Shown: piece after piece, positions 34,001 to 43,448 of the stretch
How the letters are laid out: each line of letters starts with the position of its first letter
Position numbering within the stretch: position 1 is the stretch's first letter
DNA from: Chloroflexus sp. Y-396-1
GTDB taxonomy: Bacteria > Chloroflexota > Chloroflexia > Chloroflexales > Chloroflexaceae
Reading direction: 5' to 3'
Assembly: GCF_000516515.1 (NCBI RefSeq)
Contig: NZ_KI911784.1
Location: 124,001-188,000, forward strand
Length of the DNA stretch: 64,000 nt
Notes under the pieces: model-generated
Seen by the model: only the letters and a program-made list of their open reading frames with translations
Told to the model about the DNA's origin: nothing
Database searches by the model: none
Position numbers and translations under genes: made by a program

Positions 34001-35676
34001 GTGAGTTGCAGATCAAAATGGCTCAGGGCGCCAAACCGGGTGAAGGCGGTCAATTGCCCGGCCACAAAGTAAATGAAGAGATTGCTCGGATTCGCCATAC
34101 AGTGCCCGGCGTGGCGCTGATTAGCCCACCGCCTCATCACGACATCTACAGCATCGAAGACCTGGCACAACTGATCTATGACCTCAAGCAGGTCAATCCT
34201 AACGCTCGCGTTTCGGTCAAGCTAGTAGCGACGTCCGGCGTCGGTACCATCGCTGCCGGCGTAGCTAAAGGATATGCCGATACTATTCTGATCAGTGGTC
34301 ATGCTGGGGGTACCGGCGCATCACCGTTGAGTAGCATTAAGAATGCCGGTATCCCGTGGGAATTGGGCCTGGCCGAAACCCAACAGACGCTTATCATGAA
34401 CGGTCTCCGCGAGCGGGTACGGCTCCGCGCTGATGGTGGGCTGAAGACAGGCCGTGATGTAGTTGTTGCCGCTCTCCTTGGCGCCGATGAGTTCTCTTTC
34501 GGTACAGCAGCACTGGTCGCCGAGGGATGTATTATGGCCCGCGCCTGTCACAATAACACCTGTCCGGTTGGCATTGCCACTCAGCGCAGTGATCTGCGGG
34601 CGAAATTCCCTGGCAAACCAGAGATGGTGATGGCCTTCTTCCGCTATCTGGCTCAGGAGGTTCGCGAGATACTGGCCAGCCTTGGGCTGCGATCACTTGA
34701 CGAGGCTGTTGGTCGGACAGACCTGCTCCGTCAGCGCAAGACTAACATTGAAGCGGCTGATATGCTCGATATGACCCCTGTTCTCGGCGCAGCAGCGCTG
34801 ATTGGCAAAGGTCCCATTCGCCACGGCGGGAAGCCCAACGCACTTCCGCCTGAACAGAGTCTGAACGATCAGATTATGATCGATGCCGCCAACGCATTGG
34901 CAGCGAGTGGCCCGGTACGGCTCCGCTACGCGATCAACAATTGTGACCGTTCGGTCGGCGCGCGGCTGGCTGGTGCAATCGGGCAGCTCTACGGCGATAA
35001 GGGGTTGCCACCTGATACCATCACCATCACCTTCCACGGCCATGCCGGGCAGAGCTTTGGGGCATTCAACGCCCCCGGTGTCTCACTCCATCTCATTGGC
35101 GACGCAAATGACTATGTCGGGAAGGGGATGGCCGGCGGGCTGATCACTATCGCACCACCGCCTGAAGCACAATACGTCTGGCACGAGAACGTGATTGCCG
35201 GGAATACACTGCTTTACGGCGCAACCGGTGGCGAACTCTATGCCGCTGGTCGGGTAGGAGAGCGCTTTGCCGTGCGCAATTCCGGCGCAACGGCCGTGGT
35301 CGAAGGAGTTGGCGACCACGGCTGCGAGTATATGACCGGCGGTGTCGTTGTTGTACTCGGCCCAACCGGACGCAACTTCGGCGCCGGTATGACCGGGGGC
35401 ATAGCCTATGTGCTCGATGAAGCAGGTACGTTTGCCCAGCGCTACAATCCACAACTGGTCGAGCTTCGACCGCTCAGCGACCGGGATGAAAAACGCGTCC
35501 GTGAGTTGATCCGCCGCCATGTTGCTCTGACAAAAAGCCCACGCGGTAGTGAAATTCTGGCCCGCTGGGATCACTACCGGACCTGTTTCCTGATGGTTAA
35601 ACCACGCGATGCGGTAGCGCAAATCGAGGCTGCTGCCGAGGGTACCGAAGAGCCAGCAGCTGCCCGTGCAGCATAA
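31075..35676 (+). CDS. gltB: glutamate synthase large subunit (GltB / Fd-GOGAT type)
   Basis: A 1533-residue enzyme making two glutamates from glutamine and 2-oxoglutarate. A short propeptide of 20 residues precedes Cys21 (HDACGVGF), the glutaminase nucleophile. The class II amidotransferase domain reaches about residue 430; the FMN/synthase domain lies at about 800-1180 and includes CIMARACHNNTCPVGIATQ, whose three cysteines bind a 3Fe-4S cluster. The C-terminal beta-helix spans about 1260-1500. ATG 31075 (AAGGA upstream) gives the correct propeptide; a start 18 residues earlier overlaps the leader hairpin. No gltD follows, so the electron donor (small subunit elsewhere, or ferredoxin) is open. 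Confidence 0.95.
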   Translation: MYLPARDPAQLYDPRFEHDACGVGFVARVNGRDSHDILELALTALSRLEHRGAVADDARTGDGAGVLTQLPYRLLRRELAAVGLSALDTDLALGMLFLPADPDQCTKACSLVEQALAAYHLPLLRWRDVPIVPEVLGERARRAMPTIRQIIVGRPQGLDDQTFERTIFLARKMMERLFRQASLPAYIPSFSSRTVVYKGLLLGSHLADFYLDLRDPDFTTAIAVYHQRYSTNTFPTWDRAQPFRMLSHNGEINTLQGNINWMRAREQAITLPDDFLPSGAPPMSELLPVIDENGSDSAMLDNTLELLVMAGRDIRHATAMLVPEAWEKVPDIDPDLRAFYQYHSCLIEPWDGPAALAFSDGIIVGTALDRNGLRPARYIVTDDGLVVSGSEVGAVPIAETRIVCKGKLGPGQMLAVDTSSGKIYTDSEVKALLAKRRPYTEWLKDHLCYLPSNLPTLAAENEEDLQPLQMAFGYTSEELNVILKPMGMTGHEPVGSMGDDTPIPPLSQLELGRPLFHFFKQRFAEVTNPPIDPLREELVMSLSVGIGRRRSILLETPEHAHLLQLTSPILTDAQLAAIRTHSDPLLRSETISLLFPAQHINAESLLQALDRVCAEAATAVQNGAAIIILSDRGLDADHAALPILLATGAVHHHLIRTGLRSRVSLLVETGEAREVHHMATLIGYGAEAINPYLALISVRRIALERDAVRQRAEHGVGHYTDDPRTSALAEEAEHHYIHALEKGLLKIMSKMGISTLDSYCGAQIFEALGLAHDVIERCFTGTPSRVGGVSFNRIARDLAVRHARAFQTGRVSLPHPGFYKFKKDGEYHAFSPAVVHALHKAVRNPYALNGDSTGPSLSSEGYATYRAYADLVNNRPPTEPRDLLEFVPAGPPVPIDEVEPIESIVKRFSTAAMSHGSTSSEAHETLSIAMNRLGAMANSGEGGEAPERYHDERNSRIKQVASGRFGVTPAYLASASELQIKMAQGAKPGEGGQLPGHKVNEEIARIRHTVPGVALISPPPHHDIYSIEDLAQLIYDLKQVNPNARVSVKLVATSGVGTIAAGVAKGYADTILISGHAGGTGASPLSSIKNAGIPWELGLAETQQTLIMNGLRERVRLRADGGLKTGRDVVVAALLGADEFSFGTAALVAEGCIMARACHNNTCPVGIATQRSDLRAKFPGKPEMVMAFFRYLAQEVREILASLGLRSLDEAVGRTDLLRQRKTNIEAADMLDMTPVLGAAALIGKGPIRHGGKPNALPPEQSLNDQIMIDAANALAASGPVRLRYAINNCDRSVGARLAGAIGQLYGDKGLPPDTITITFHGHAGQSFGAFNAPGVSLHLIGDANDYVGKGMAGGLITIAPPPEAQYVWHENVIAGNTLLYGATGGELYAAGRVGERFAVRNSGATAVVEGVGDHGCEYMTGGVVVVLGPTGRNFGAGMTGGIAYVLDEAGTFAQRYNPQLVELRPLSDRDEKRVRELIRRHVALTKSPRGSEILARWDHYRTCFLMVKPRDAVAQIEAAAEGTEEPAAARAA

Positions 35677-35688
35677 TACACCATCACC

Positions 35689-35729
35689 GATAGACGGGAC
35701 AGAGAAGCTGTCCCGTCTATCAGCTTTTT
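35689..35729 (+). terminator. terminator after gltB
   Basis: A perfect 14-bp stem GATAGACGGGACAG / CTGTCCCGTCTATC with a 5-nt loop is followed by AGCTTTTTA. A classical intrinsic terminator, showing gltB is transcribed alone. Confidence 0.9.
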
Positions 35730-35832
35730 ATCAGCTTACAAGACCGGCAGATTATGGTAAGATAGGGCGCTGCGTTATGATGCGCAGTGGTGACAGTATG
35801 TGCAAAGAATAGAAGAGGGAGAAGAGCCGCGT

Positions 35833-35982
35833 ATGCTCTGGGTAAGTCTGATTGCTCTCATGCTACTTATCGCAGCCTCGCCGGGTATTATGCTCTACAT
35901 CGAACATCGCCGGTCAATTGCCAATCATCGCAAGCCAGCGGGAGACTCTCACCCCTATCATCAAGACGCCACCTCACCATAA
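35833..35982 (+). CDS. possible small single-span membrane protein
   Basis: A 49-residue frame from ATG 35833: MLWVSLIALMLLIAASPGIM forms one membrane helix, then a basic stretch YIEHRRSIANHRK and a polar tail. A purine-rich tract (GAGGGAGAAGAG) lies upstream at a usable distance. It precedes the polysaccharide operon by about 60 bp. I do not recognise a family; the composition fits a real small membrane protein, but a chance frame cannot be excluded. Confidence 0.4.
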   Translation: MLWVSLIALMLLIAASPGIMLYIEHRRSIANHRKPAGDSHPYHQDATSP

Positions 35983-36044
35983 ATGGTTGCGTCAGGAACC
36001 AGGTATGTCATTGCTGATAGTTGAACGGTCAGACAGACTTGCGC

Positions 36045-37544
36045 ATGATTGAGCATCCGCCAGTATCGGAGAGTGCGTCATTAACCAGCCGACAACGTTT
36101 GCGCCGCAAGCAGCGTTGGATGGCAGTCGGTATGTTCTTGATCGACCAGGCTCTTATCTTTACTGGTTTTGGCATAGCATACCTGCTACGCTATCAGGTA
36201 AGCTGGCCAGCACCACTTGATCGGATTGTCGCCGAAGTTGCTACCGAAAACCTGGTTCCCTTCAGTGCATTTCTACCGATTGTCCTCATTCTTCAGGTCT
36301 TACTGAGTATACGCTTTATCGGCAGCGGATTTTACCGTCGCAGCCGTCGAATGACCCTGCTCGATGAGACCACTGCCATCGCCGGGAATGTGATTACGAT
36401 GATCGCACTGCTGATGGTGGTGGTCTTCTTGTACCGTCCCTTCTTCTATTCACGCTTAATCTTTGCTTTTGCTGCCATCACCATTATCGGCTTATTGTTG
36501 AGCTGGCGCCTGTTGCTGATTGGCATCCGCCATTGGTTCTGGTCTCGTGGTCTCGGTCGTGAACGAGTGCTGGTGGTTGGTGGTACTGGCCTCGGACAGT
36601 TGGTGATGCAATCCCTGACTGCTTCACCGGGCATCGGGTATACACTTGTTGGCTATCTCAGCGATCAGCCAATTATTGCCAGCAATCGTGCCCGAGTCTT
36701 TCAATATCTCGGCGATCTCGAGGATTTTGAAACTGTCGTTCTCCAACAGGATATTCAACACGTTATTATTGCGCTACCATTCTGGGAATACGAACGATTA
36801 CCTGAATTAGCCGCTCGCTGCCAGCAACTTGACGTTGAATATCAGATAGCCCCTGATATATACCAGCTCAGCTTTGATCGTGTTGATATTATGCACCTCA
36901 GCGGCATCCCCTTGCTCCAACCAAAAGCGGTTCAGCTTCAAGGCCTGAACCTGGCCCTAAAACGGATCTTCGATCTGTCAGCAGTGTTGATCAGTTTACC
37001 GATCACGATTCCGCTAGCAATTATTATTGCGTTTCTGATCTGGTTCGACTCTGGGCATCCAATTATCTTTCGCCAGCAACGGGTTGGCAAACACGGTAAA
37101 CTATTTACCTGCTACAAGTTTCGCACGATGGTGCCGGATGCTGAACAGCGGCGCAAGGAATTGATCCGCCACAACGAAGCCGATGGCCCCTTGTTCAAAA
37201 TGCGCGCCGATCCACGGGTGACGCGGATCGGGCGTTGGCTGCGGCGTACCAGTCTTGATGAACTTCCGCAACTGTATAATGTTCTTCGTGGTGATATGAG
37301 CCTGATCGGCCCACGACCTGCGTTACCGGAAGAGGTGGCTCGCTACGAACCATGGCATCATCGCCGACTGGCGGTGCTTCCGGGGCTGGCATGCCTTCCC
37401 CAGGCGCTGGGGCGTAGTGAAATCTCCTTTGACGAACAGGTGCGGCTCGATATTTACTATGCTGAGAACTGGTCATTAAGTCTCGATTTCCGCATTTTGA
37501 TGATGGTCATTCCGGCGATTCTGTCCGGTCGTGGTGCCTGGTAA
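36045..37544 (+). CDS. polyprenyl-phosphate hexose-1-phosphate transferase
   Basis: About 499 residues; a TTG start 8 codons upstream is also possible. Four N-terminal membrane helices (about 20-130) are followed by a nucleotide-binding-like domain (RVLVVGGTGLGQLVMQSL) and a fifth helix. The bacterial sugar transferase domain has KRIFDLSAVLISLPITIP, RVGKHGKLFTCYKFRTM, DELPQLYNVLRGDMSLIGPRPALPEE. This WbaP/WcaJ-type enzyme loads the first sugar onto undecaprenyl phosphate and starts repeat-unit synthesis. It heads a run of six or more genes for surface polysaccharide; its stop overlaps the next start (TAATG). Confidence 0.92.
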   Translation: MIEHPPVSESASLTSRQRLRRKQRWMAVGMFLIDQALIFTGFGIAYLLRYQVSWPAPLDRIVAEVATENLVPFSAFLPIVLILQVLLSIRFIGSGFYRRSRRMTLLDETTAIAGNVITMIALLMVVVFLYRPFFYSRLIFAFAAITIIGLLLSWRLLLIGIRHWFWSRGLGRERVLVVGGTGLGQLVMQSLTASPGIGYTLVGYLSDQPIIASNRARVFQYLGDLEDFETVVLQQDIQHVIIALPFWEYERLPELAARCQQLDVEYQIAPDIYQLSFDRVDIMHLSGIPLLQPKAVQLQGLNLALKRIFDLSAVLISLPITIPLAIIIAFLIWFDSGHPIIFRQQRVGKHGKLFTCYKFRTMVPDAEQRRKELIRHNEADGPLFKMRADPRVTRIGRWLRRTSLDELPQLYNVLRGDMSLIGPRPALPEEVARYEPWHHRRLAVLPGLACLPQALGRSEISFDEQVRLDIYYAENWSLSLDFRILMMVIPAILSGRGAW

Positions 37545-39028
37545 TGCAGTTGTTTTCGACAGCATATCGTGCAGATCAACGATGGATATGGCTGATCGGC
37601 GCGGGGATAGTAGGCCTGCTTCTCGCCTTCACTCCCCCGCTGGTAGCAGTAAGCTGGCTGGTGGGTCTTACCGCTCTAGGACTTGCGATCTGTGATCCGG
37701 TCTGGCCTGTTGCACTTGCCGTTCTCTCTGTTCCCTTTCAGCAATTAGTGACGCTCCCCGGTGGGCTGAGTGTAACACAGGCCTGTTTGATCCTGGTCCT
37801 GTTAAGTCTGTTCAGACAACTCAGCCAACCCTGGCCTACCCTGAAACCTCCTGGTATTGCGCTGGTAATCTTTGTCTGGACGCTGGCGCTCTCTGCGGTC
37901 ACAACACCACTGAGTCGGAGTGAGAGCTTAAAAGAGACACTGCGCTGGACAACGGTACTGCTCATCTATACCGCAACTGTTTGGGTGCTCCAAGACCCAT
38001 CACGCATATCCTGGCGACGGATAGTATTGATAACGAGCTTACTGGTCGCGCCTGGCATCACAGCATTGATTGGTATTGGACAGTTTTTCACCGGAATCGG
38101 GCCCGAAAGTTTTGCCATCGCAGGGGGCAGAGTACGGGCATACGGCACTATCGGGCAACCCAATTCGTTTGCCGGCTACATGAATCAGGCCTGGCCTCTG
38201 GCGGTCGGGATGATCGTGGCTCTGATTGAAACCCGCCGCTATTCTGCTCAATTCTGGCCTATTCTTTTTGCGCTGTGCATTGCCGCTGGGAGCCTACTTG
38301 GTGGGCTGCTCACGAGTTTTTCGCGCGGTGGATGGGTTGGCGCCTTACTTGGCGGCCTAGTATTAGCTATCGCCTTCACCATACGTTACGGACGCCCGAT
38401 CCTGATCCGCACCGGCCTGACTGCATTGATAATCGGATCATTCGGGTTCTTATTGCTCCAGAGTGGGCTTCTTCCTGCAACACTGAGCAATCGCATTATA
38501 TCGATCACTGATAATCTTCGGCTATTCGATCCCCGTAGTGTTGAAATTACACCTTCAAACTTTGCCATTGTCGAACGAATGGCTCACCTGCATTCGGCAT
38601 GGCGGATGCTCCAAGAACGACCATTCTTGGGGGTTGGGCCTGGTAATTTTAGTATCGCCTACGAACGCCTGATCTACAGTGGATCAACCCCCACCTGGAT
38701 TAGGCCATGGTATGATTCCCGAGGCCACGCGCACAACCATTACCTGCACATCGCCGCCGAGAGTGGTCTTCTCGGACTCAGCGCATATTTGGGCTTTATT
38801 GGCAGCATCTGGTATTGTATCATCCGAGCAGCACGACAAACGTACCATGGATTGATACGCGGGATCATCCTTGGTGGAACAGGTGTAGTGGGTGCACTGA
38901 ACGGTCACAATCTATTTGAGAATTTGCACGTCTTAAATATGGGTATTCAATTCGGTGTTGTGATCGCTTTACTAGCAACACTTGATACGAGCGACACCAC
39001 ACCACCAGAACCCAAAGAGGAGTTATGA
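37544..39028 (+). CDS. O-antigen ligase / polymerase family membrane protein
   Basis: 494 residues with about 11 membrane helices. The Wzy_C-type region GVGPGNFSIAYERL, a periplasmic loop, and HAHNHYLHIAAESGLLGLSAYLGF are characteristic, including the conserved His pair. It either polymerises repeat units or ligates glycans to a carrier. The start overlaps the stop of the hexose-1-phosphate transferase, and its stop overlaps the start of the epimerase (ATGA). Confidence 0.87.
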   Translation: MQLFSTAYRADQRWIWLIGAGIVGLLLAFTPPLVAVSWLVGLTALGLAICDPVWPVALAVLSVPFQQLVTLPGGLSVTQACLILVLLSLFRQLSQPWPTLKPPGIALVIFVWTLALSAVTTPLSRSESLKETLRWTTVLLIYTATVWVLQDPSRISWRRIVLITSLLVAPGITALIGIGQFFTGIGPESFAIAGGRVRAYGTIGQPNSFAGYMNQAWPLAVGMIVALIETRRYSAQFWPILFALCIAAGSLLGGLLTSFSRGGWVGALLGGLVLAIAFTIRYGRPILIRTGLTALIIGSFGFLLLQSGLLPATLSNRIISITDNLRLFDPRSVEITPSNFAIVERMAHLHSAWRMLQERPFLGVGPGNFSIAYERLIYSGSTPTWIRPWYDSRGHAHNHYLHIAAESGLLGLSAYLGFIGSIWYCIIRAARQTYHGLIRGIILGGTGVVGALNGHNLFENLHVLNMGIQFGVVIALLATLDTSDTTPPEPKEEL

Positions 39029-39987
39029 CCTATCTCGTCACCGGTGCAGCCGGTTTCATCGGAAGCCATTTAGTTGATCGCTTACTGGCACGTGGTGAGC
39101 AGGTAATTGGCCTGGATAATTTCACCGACTACTACAACCCCAACCGTAAGCGTCGCAATCTCATCTGGGCGATGCAACAACCAGGATTTACCCTCATCGA
39201 AGGTGACATCCGCAACGTCGATACGGTAGCAATGATCTTTGCCCGCTATCGGCCACGGTTTGTAGCTCACCTGGCAGCGATGCCCGGCCCACGCCCATCA
39301 ATTGCCAATCCACAGCTCTACGAAGCAGTGAATGTCGGCGGTAGCCTGGTCATCCTTGAACAAGCACGGCGCGCAGGGGTAGAAAATCTGATCCTGGCTT
39401 CTACCTCATCGGTGTACGGTAAGACCAATCGCGTCCCGTTTCGCGAAGATGACCCGACCGACCGACCATTATCTCCGTATGCTGCAACGAAAAAAGCAGC
39501 CGAGGTGTTGGCCTATACCTTTCATAGCCTGTACGGCATACCAACCAGCGTTGTGCGCTTTTTTACCGTCTATGGTCCACGAGGCCGCCCTGATATGACG
39601 CCATACCTGTTTGTTGACCGAATGGTGCGTGGTCAGCCAATTACCCTGTTCAATGGTGGCGAAAAGCTATTCCGTGATTACACATATATCGATGACATTA
39701 TCAATGGTGTTATTCATGCGCTTGATCGACCACACGCCTACGAAATATTCAACCTCGGCCATTCACAACCGGTCGAAATGTGTCATTTTGTCGCGCTGCT
39801 TGAACAGATTACCGGCTATCCGGCCCAGATCGAGATCAAGCCATTACCGGCCACCGAACCACCGATCACCTATGCTGATACAACGAAAGCCAACCAGCTC
39901 CTCGGCTTTTCGCCAACGGTTGCTATTGAAGAGGGGCTAAGCAGATTTTGGGAGTGGTATTGCATAGAACGTGATCAGGACACCTGA
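39025..39987 (+). CDS. NAD-dependent sugar epimerase (UDP-glucuronate/glucose 4-epimerase type)
   Basis: A 320-residue extended [20 protein letters not shown] (NAD), [16 protein letters not shown] (as in UDP-glucuronate 4-epimerases), [28 protein letters not shown] (catalytic Tyr, Lys), [14 protein letters not shown] and [10 protein letters not shown]. The DYYNP..KR segment favours a uronate substrate, but this is not proof. It supplies a nucleotide-sugar to the surrounding glycan pathway. Confidence 0.88.
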   Translation: MTYLVTGAAGFIGSHLVDRLLARGEQVIGLDNFTDYYNPNRKRRNLIWAMQQPGFTLIEGDIRNVDTVAMIFARYRPRFVAHLAAMPGPRPSIANPQLYEAVNVGGSLVILEQARRAGVENLILASTSSVYGKTNRVPFREDDPTDRPLSPYAATKKAAEVLAYTFHSLYGIPTSVVRFFTVYGPRGRPDMTPYLFVDRMVRGQPITLFNGGEKLFRDYTYIDDIINGVIHALDRPHAYEIFNLGHSQPVEMCHFVALLEQITGYPAQIEIKPLPATEPPITYADTTKANQLLGFSPTVAIEEGLSRFWEWYCIERDQDT

Positions 39988-40023
39988 TCGGGTTGCACAT
40001 GTGCAGTCCTATCGAGTACGATC

Positions 40024-41133
40024 ATGACAACGGTTAACGAAAAAACACCTGACAGGTTCGGGAAGGCTAACCTGACTATGAGCGAACCATCAACACCGCT
40101 CTCCGAAGCGCCTGAAGACAGTAGAAAGAATGATACTGATCGAGGAACGTTCTCGCTTGGTCAGCGGCTGCGCCATCCACGAACGTTGATCTCCTTCGGC
40201 CTTGCCATTGCTATCATTGTCTTTGCGGTGCGCAGCCTTGATATCGACCTGCTAGAGACATGGCAATATATGCGCTCGGCCAATCCATGGTTGCTCGGCA
40301 CTGGTTTGATCGTCTTTTACCTCACCTTCCCGCTACGTGCACTCCGTTGGCGTATGCTCTTGATCAACGCCGGGGTACCGGTAGAAGATGGCCGCCGCTC
40401 ATGGGCTTCATTCTCGGCTTTGATCGAATATATCTATCTTTCGTGGTTCGCAAACTGTATTGTGCCGGCAAAATTAGGCGATGCATATCGCGGTTATCTG
40501 CTAAAACAGAATGGAAATGTCTCGTTTTCGGCAACATTCGGAACGATTTTTGCTGAACGGTTACTCGATATGATCGGCTTGTTCAGCTTACTCGTCCTTT
40601 CTGGCTTTCTGACGTTTGGCCCTCAAATGCCCGAAGGTACCCAGATCGTCTTCGGGTTCGGCAGTCTGCTCGTCATTATCATTATCAGCGGGCTGATCGG
40701 TATGCGCTGGCTTGGCCCGCAGATCCGTTGGTTCATCCCGCGCCGTCTGCACCGCGTATACGGTAACTTTGAGCACTCGGCCCTGACATCGTTTGCTCCC
40801 GCCATCTTGCCACGGCTGTTTGTGCTCACCGCTGCAATCTGGACCCTCGAAGGATTTCGGCTCTGGTTTGTCATTCAGTCACTTGATCATACCGGTCTCA
40901 ACTTAACCCTAGCTGCGATTATCTTCGTTGCCCTGTCCTCATCGCTGCTGACCGCACTGCCCATTACGCCGGCCGGATTAGGTGTGGTGGAAGGGACGAT
41001 TACGGTCGTACTGACGCTATTTGGGATCGCGGCTAGTCTGGGAAGCGCGGTCACTCTGCTAGACCGACTGATTAACTTTTGGAGTATCGTGATTTTTGGC
41101 TTCATCCTCTACCTGTTTAGCCGACGAAAATAA
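40024..41133 (+). CDS. lysylphosphatidylglycerol synthase-like flippase domain protein (UPF0104)
   Basis: 369 residues; the first 50 are polar, followed by about eight membrane helices. FYLTFPLRALRWRMLLINAGVPV, FANCIVPAKLGDAYRGYLLK, TIFAERLLDMIGL and LPITPAGLGVVEGTI are the family's marks. Members move lipids or lipid-linked sugars or alter membrane lipids; the aminoacyl-transferase half of MprF is absent. Here lipid-linked glycan handling is the likely context. The gene lies 36 bp after the epimerase and 3 bp before the next glycosyltransferase. Confidence 0.85.
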   Translation: MTTVNEKTPDRFGKANLTMSEPSTPLSEAPEDSRKNDTDRGTFSLGQRLRHPRTLISFGLAIAIIVFAVRSLDIDLLETWQYMRSANPWLLGTGLIVFYLTFPLRALRWRMLLINAGVPVEDGRRSWASFSALIEYIYLSWFANCIVPAKLGDAYRGYLLKQNGNVSFSATFGTIFAERLLDMIGLFSLLVLSGFLTFGPQMPEGTQIVFGFGSLLVIIIISGLIGMRWLGPQIRWFIPRRLHRVYGNFEHSALTSFAPAILPRLFVLTAAIWTLEGFRLWFVIQSLDHTGLNLTLAAIIFVALSSSLLTALPITPAGLGVVEGTITVVLTLFGIAASLGSAVTLLDRLINFWSIVIFGFILYLFSRRK

Positions 41134-41136
41134 GCC

Positions 41137-42291
41137 ATGCGCATCGGTATCGATTATACAGCGGGCATCTGGCAAGGCGCCGGAATAGGTCGGTATACCC
41201 GTGAATTAGTACGTGCAGCCGCCCAGGCTGATTCTGAACTCTCATTTCAACTCTTTTACGCTGCTGCTGGTCTCGATCCCCAAAGCCCGTTTGTGCACTA
41301 CGCGCAACAACTGGCAGCCACGTACCGCAATGTCAGGCTACGACCACTCCCGATCAGTCCACGACTCCTAACCATTCTCTGGCAACGCCTACGCCTACCG
41401 ATCCGGATTGAATGGCTGATTGGGCCACTCGATGTGGTGCATGCCCCTGATTTTGTGTTACCGCCAACCCAAGCGCGCACACTGCTCACTATTCACGATC
41501 TAACCTTTCTGGTCGAACCAGGCTGCGCCGAGCCAAAGCTCCGCCGTTATCTAAGCACCGCAGTACCACAATCACTCCGACGCGCCAACCTGATCGTTGT
41601 TGACTCAAAAGCAACGGCTAGCGATCTCGGTCGTTTGTACGGCATTCCGAACCGGCGAATCCGGTTACTCTACCCGGCAGTAGATACCCGCTTTCGTCAA
41701 CTACCAACTGCTGAGATGCAGAAGGTCCACCAACGACTCAACTTACCCGAACATTTTTTGCTCTTTGTCGGTACTCTCGAACCACGCAAGAACCTGGTAC
41801 GATTGTTGCAGGCTTTTACGTTACTGCAATCAGAGTATCCTGACCTGCACCTGGTGATTGCCGGAAGGCGCGGCTGGCTCTACGATGACATTTTTGCCAC
41901 TGTTGAACGATACCGTCTGCGTGATCGTGTCCACTTCCTCGACTTTGTTGCTGATGAAGATTTACCGGCATTGTATAATTTAGCTAGAGCCTTCGTATAT
42001 CCATCACTGTACGAAGGGTTTGGCTTCCCGGTTCTTGAAGCGCTTGCATGTGGAACGCCGGTAGTCACGACAAAAGTATCCAGCTTACCCGAAGTAACCG
42101 GATCGGCTGCCATATTCGTCGATCCGCTCGATCCAGAGGATATTGCCGCCGGCATCCGTACCGCGCTGGCCAACCCGATGCCACTACGCACCGCCGGCCC
42201 ACAACAGGCAGCATCGTTCCGCTGGGAGCAAGCCGGCCAGACGCTTGTCGCTATTTATCGTGAGCTTGCAACAATAGAGCAGGCTCGCTGA
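41137..42291 (+). CDS. glycosyltransferase family 4
   Basis: A 384-residue GT-B enzyme. MRIGIDYTAGIWQGAGIGRYTREL is the N-terminal acceptor-domain start; FVGTLEPRKNLVRLLQAF and SLYEGFGFPVLEALACGTPVVTTKVSSLPEV form the donor site with the EX7E motif. This subgroup commonly adds mannose or related sugars to polyprenyl-linked chains. It sits inside the polysaccharide operon. Confidence 0.92.
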   Translation: MRIGIDYTAGIWQGAGIGRYTRELVRAAAQADSELSFQLFYAAAGLDPQSPFVHYAQQLAATYRNVRLRPLPISPRLLTILWQRLRLPIRIEWLIGPLDVVHAPDFVLPPTQARTLLTIHDLTFLVEPGCAEPKLRRYLSTAVPQSLRRANLIVVDSKATASDLGRLYGIPNRRIRLLYPAVDTRFRQLPTAEMQKVHQRLNLPEHFLLFVGTLEPRKNLVRLLQAFTLLQSEYPDLHLVIAGRRGWLYDDIFATVERYRLRDRVHFLDFVADEDLPALYNLARAFVYPSLYEGFGFPVLEALACGTPVVTTKVSSLPEVTGSAAIFVDPLDPEDIAAGIRTALANPMPLRTAGPQQAASFRWEQAGQTLVAIYRELATIEQAR

Positions 42292-42296
42292 GGGTT

Positions 42297-42944
42297 ATGA
42301 ATATGATGCAATCGAATGATCTGACTGCTGAAGCACTGAGTCGAGGCGCCATACCGGGACGGGGATATGCTATCGCCCGCCGTATCTCACAGATATTACA
42401 CCCGGTACCACTCGGTATCGTAAGTATTTTCATCGTTGGGGTACTTGGGAACGATAACCGTATCCATGGCCTGTGGTGGTCGCTCCTCTGCGCCCTCCTG
42501 CATGTCGTACCGCCGACCATCTTTTTCAATATTCGCTTGCAGCAGGGGGCTTATAGCGATGATGACATTTCAGTACGTACTCAGCGCAACGAACTGTACC
42601 TGTTTGGAATGGCCAATGTCTTGATCGGCACAGCCATTCTCTGGGCGCTGCACGCGCCATTACCGCTGTTAGCCATGCTTGTATCGGTTGCGGTAATGAA
42701 TTTCCTTTCGTTTCTGATCAATCTCTTCTGGAAAATTAGCATTCACTCGGCCAGCATTGGCTCGTGTGCTACGCTGGCAAGCATTTACCTGCCCGCGCTT
42801 GGTGGCGTGTGTTGGGCGGCAGCAATTGTGTTGGGATGGGCGCGATTACGCACCCGCAACCACACCCTGATGCAGGTAATTGCCGGTATCAGTCTGGCGG
42901 TAGTGTGTGTATTAGTCGTCTATCGACTCTTTGGACTAATTTAG
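42297..42944 (+). CDS. PAP2-like membrane phosphatase
   Basis: 215 residues with about five membrane helices. The motifs of PAP2 phosphatases are present in weakened form: DDISVRTQRNELY, ISIHSASIGSCATLA (His in place of the PSGH motif) and ARLRTRNHTLMQVIAG (Arg and His). A role in recycling polyprenyl diphosphate after glycan transfer would fit the operon it closes. Loss of the exact PSGH leaves activity uncertain. Confidence 0.72.
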   Translation: MNMMQSNDLTAEALSRGAIPGRGYAIARRISQILHPVPLGIVSIFIVGVLGNDNRIHGLWWSLLCALLHVVPPTIFFNIRLQQGAYSDDDISVRTQRNELYLFGMANVLIGTAILWALHAPLPLLAMLVSVAVMNFLSFLINLFWKISIHSASIGSCATLASIYLPALGGVCWAAAIVLGWARLRTRNHTLMQVIAGISLAVVCVLVVYRLFGLI

Positions 42945-43222
42945 CTTCATTGCCAGAGCACTTCTTGTCTATCAGCTACTGGTTCACCAGTGGCATGGCT
43001 ATCTGGCATTATTTACGCCCCGTTATAGGAAAGAGTAACGTTGGAACCTCCTCCCGTCATCATCTACACCCCTCGTGGTAGCGTATCAAATAGTCGATGG
43101 TGCAAGAGGGATAGAGCGAGACGCCAGCGCAGCTAGATAGCCCAATATGCAGTCGTCAACTACAAGTTGTTCCATTGTGCTACACTTCACGATGGCAAGA
43201 GCAAACATCAGAAGGAGCGACA

Positions 43223-43438
43223 ATGGCACGCCGTGAAGGAATTAACCCTGATGCAGTCTATTCACGTGAGGAGGTTGCCCGTCTACTAGGGGTAAGTCTG
43301 AGTACCGTAAAACGGCTGATCAGTAGCGGTCAGTTGGCCGCTAGCCGACCGGCCGGTCTCCGTCGTGTCTTTATTCGTGGCGCCAGTATCTTGCAAATGC
43401 TCGACACAACACGCATCAACGAAGAACATCGCGACTGA
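43223..43438 (+). CDS. excisionase-like helix-turn-helix protein
   Basis: A 71-residue protein: YSREEVARLLGVSLSTVKRLISSGQLAASRPAGLRRVFIRGASILQML is a MerR/excisionase-type (HTH_17) domain. AAGGAG precedes ATG 43223. No integrase or phage gene is adjacent, so it may be a small regulator and not a true excisionase. It sits just upstream of two MITE-like elements. Confidence 0.82.
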   Translation: MARREGINPDAVYSREEVARLLGVSLSTVKRLISSGQLAASRPAGLRRVFIRGASILQMLDTTRINEEHRD

Positions 43439-43448
43439 AATATTTATG

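Noticed and set aside
35083-35622. Minus-strand frame of 179 codons
   Set aside because: Antisense to the conserved C-terminal domain of glutamate synthase.
35760-35800. Another PhaR operator (CGCTGCGTTATG) before the polysaccharide operon
   Set aside because: Only the CGCTGCG part matches; the order and spacing relative to the TATAAC half differ from the phaR and phasin sites.
43223-43438. A prophage or integrative element anchored by the excisionase-like gene
   Set aside because: No integrase, att-type repeats or phage genes nearby; the direct repeats seen belong to the MITE-like element.
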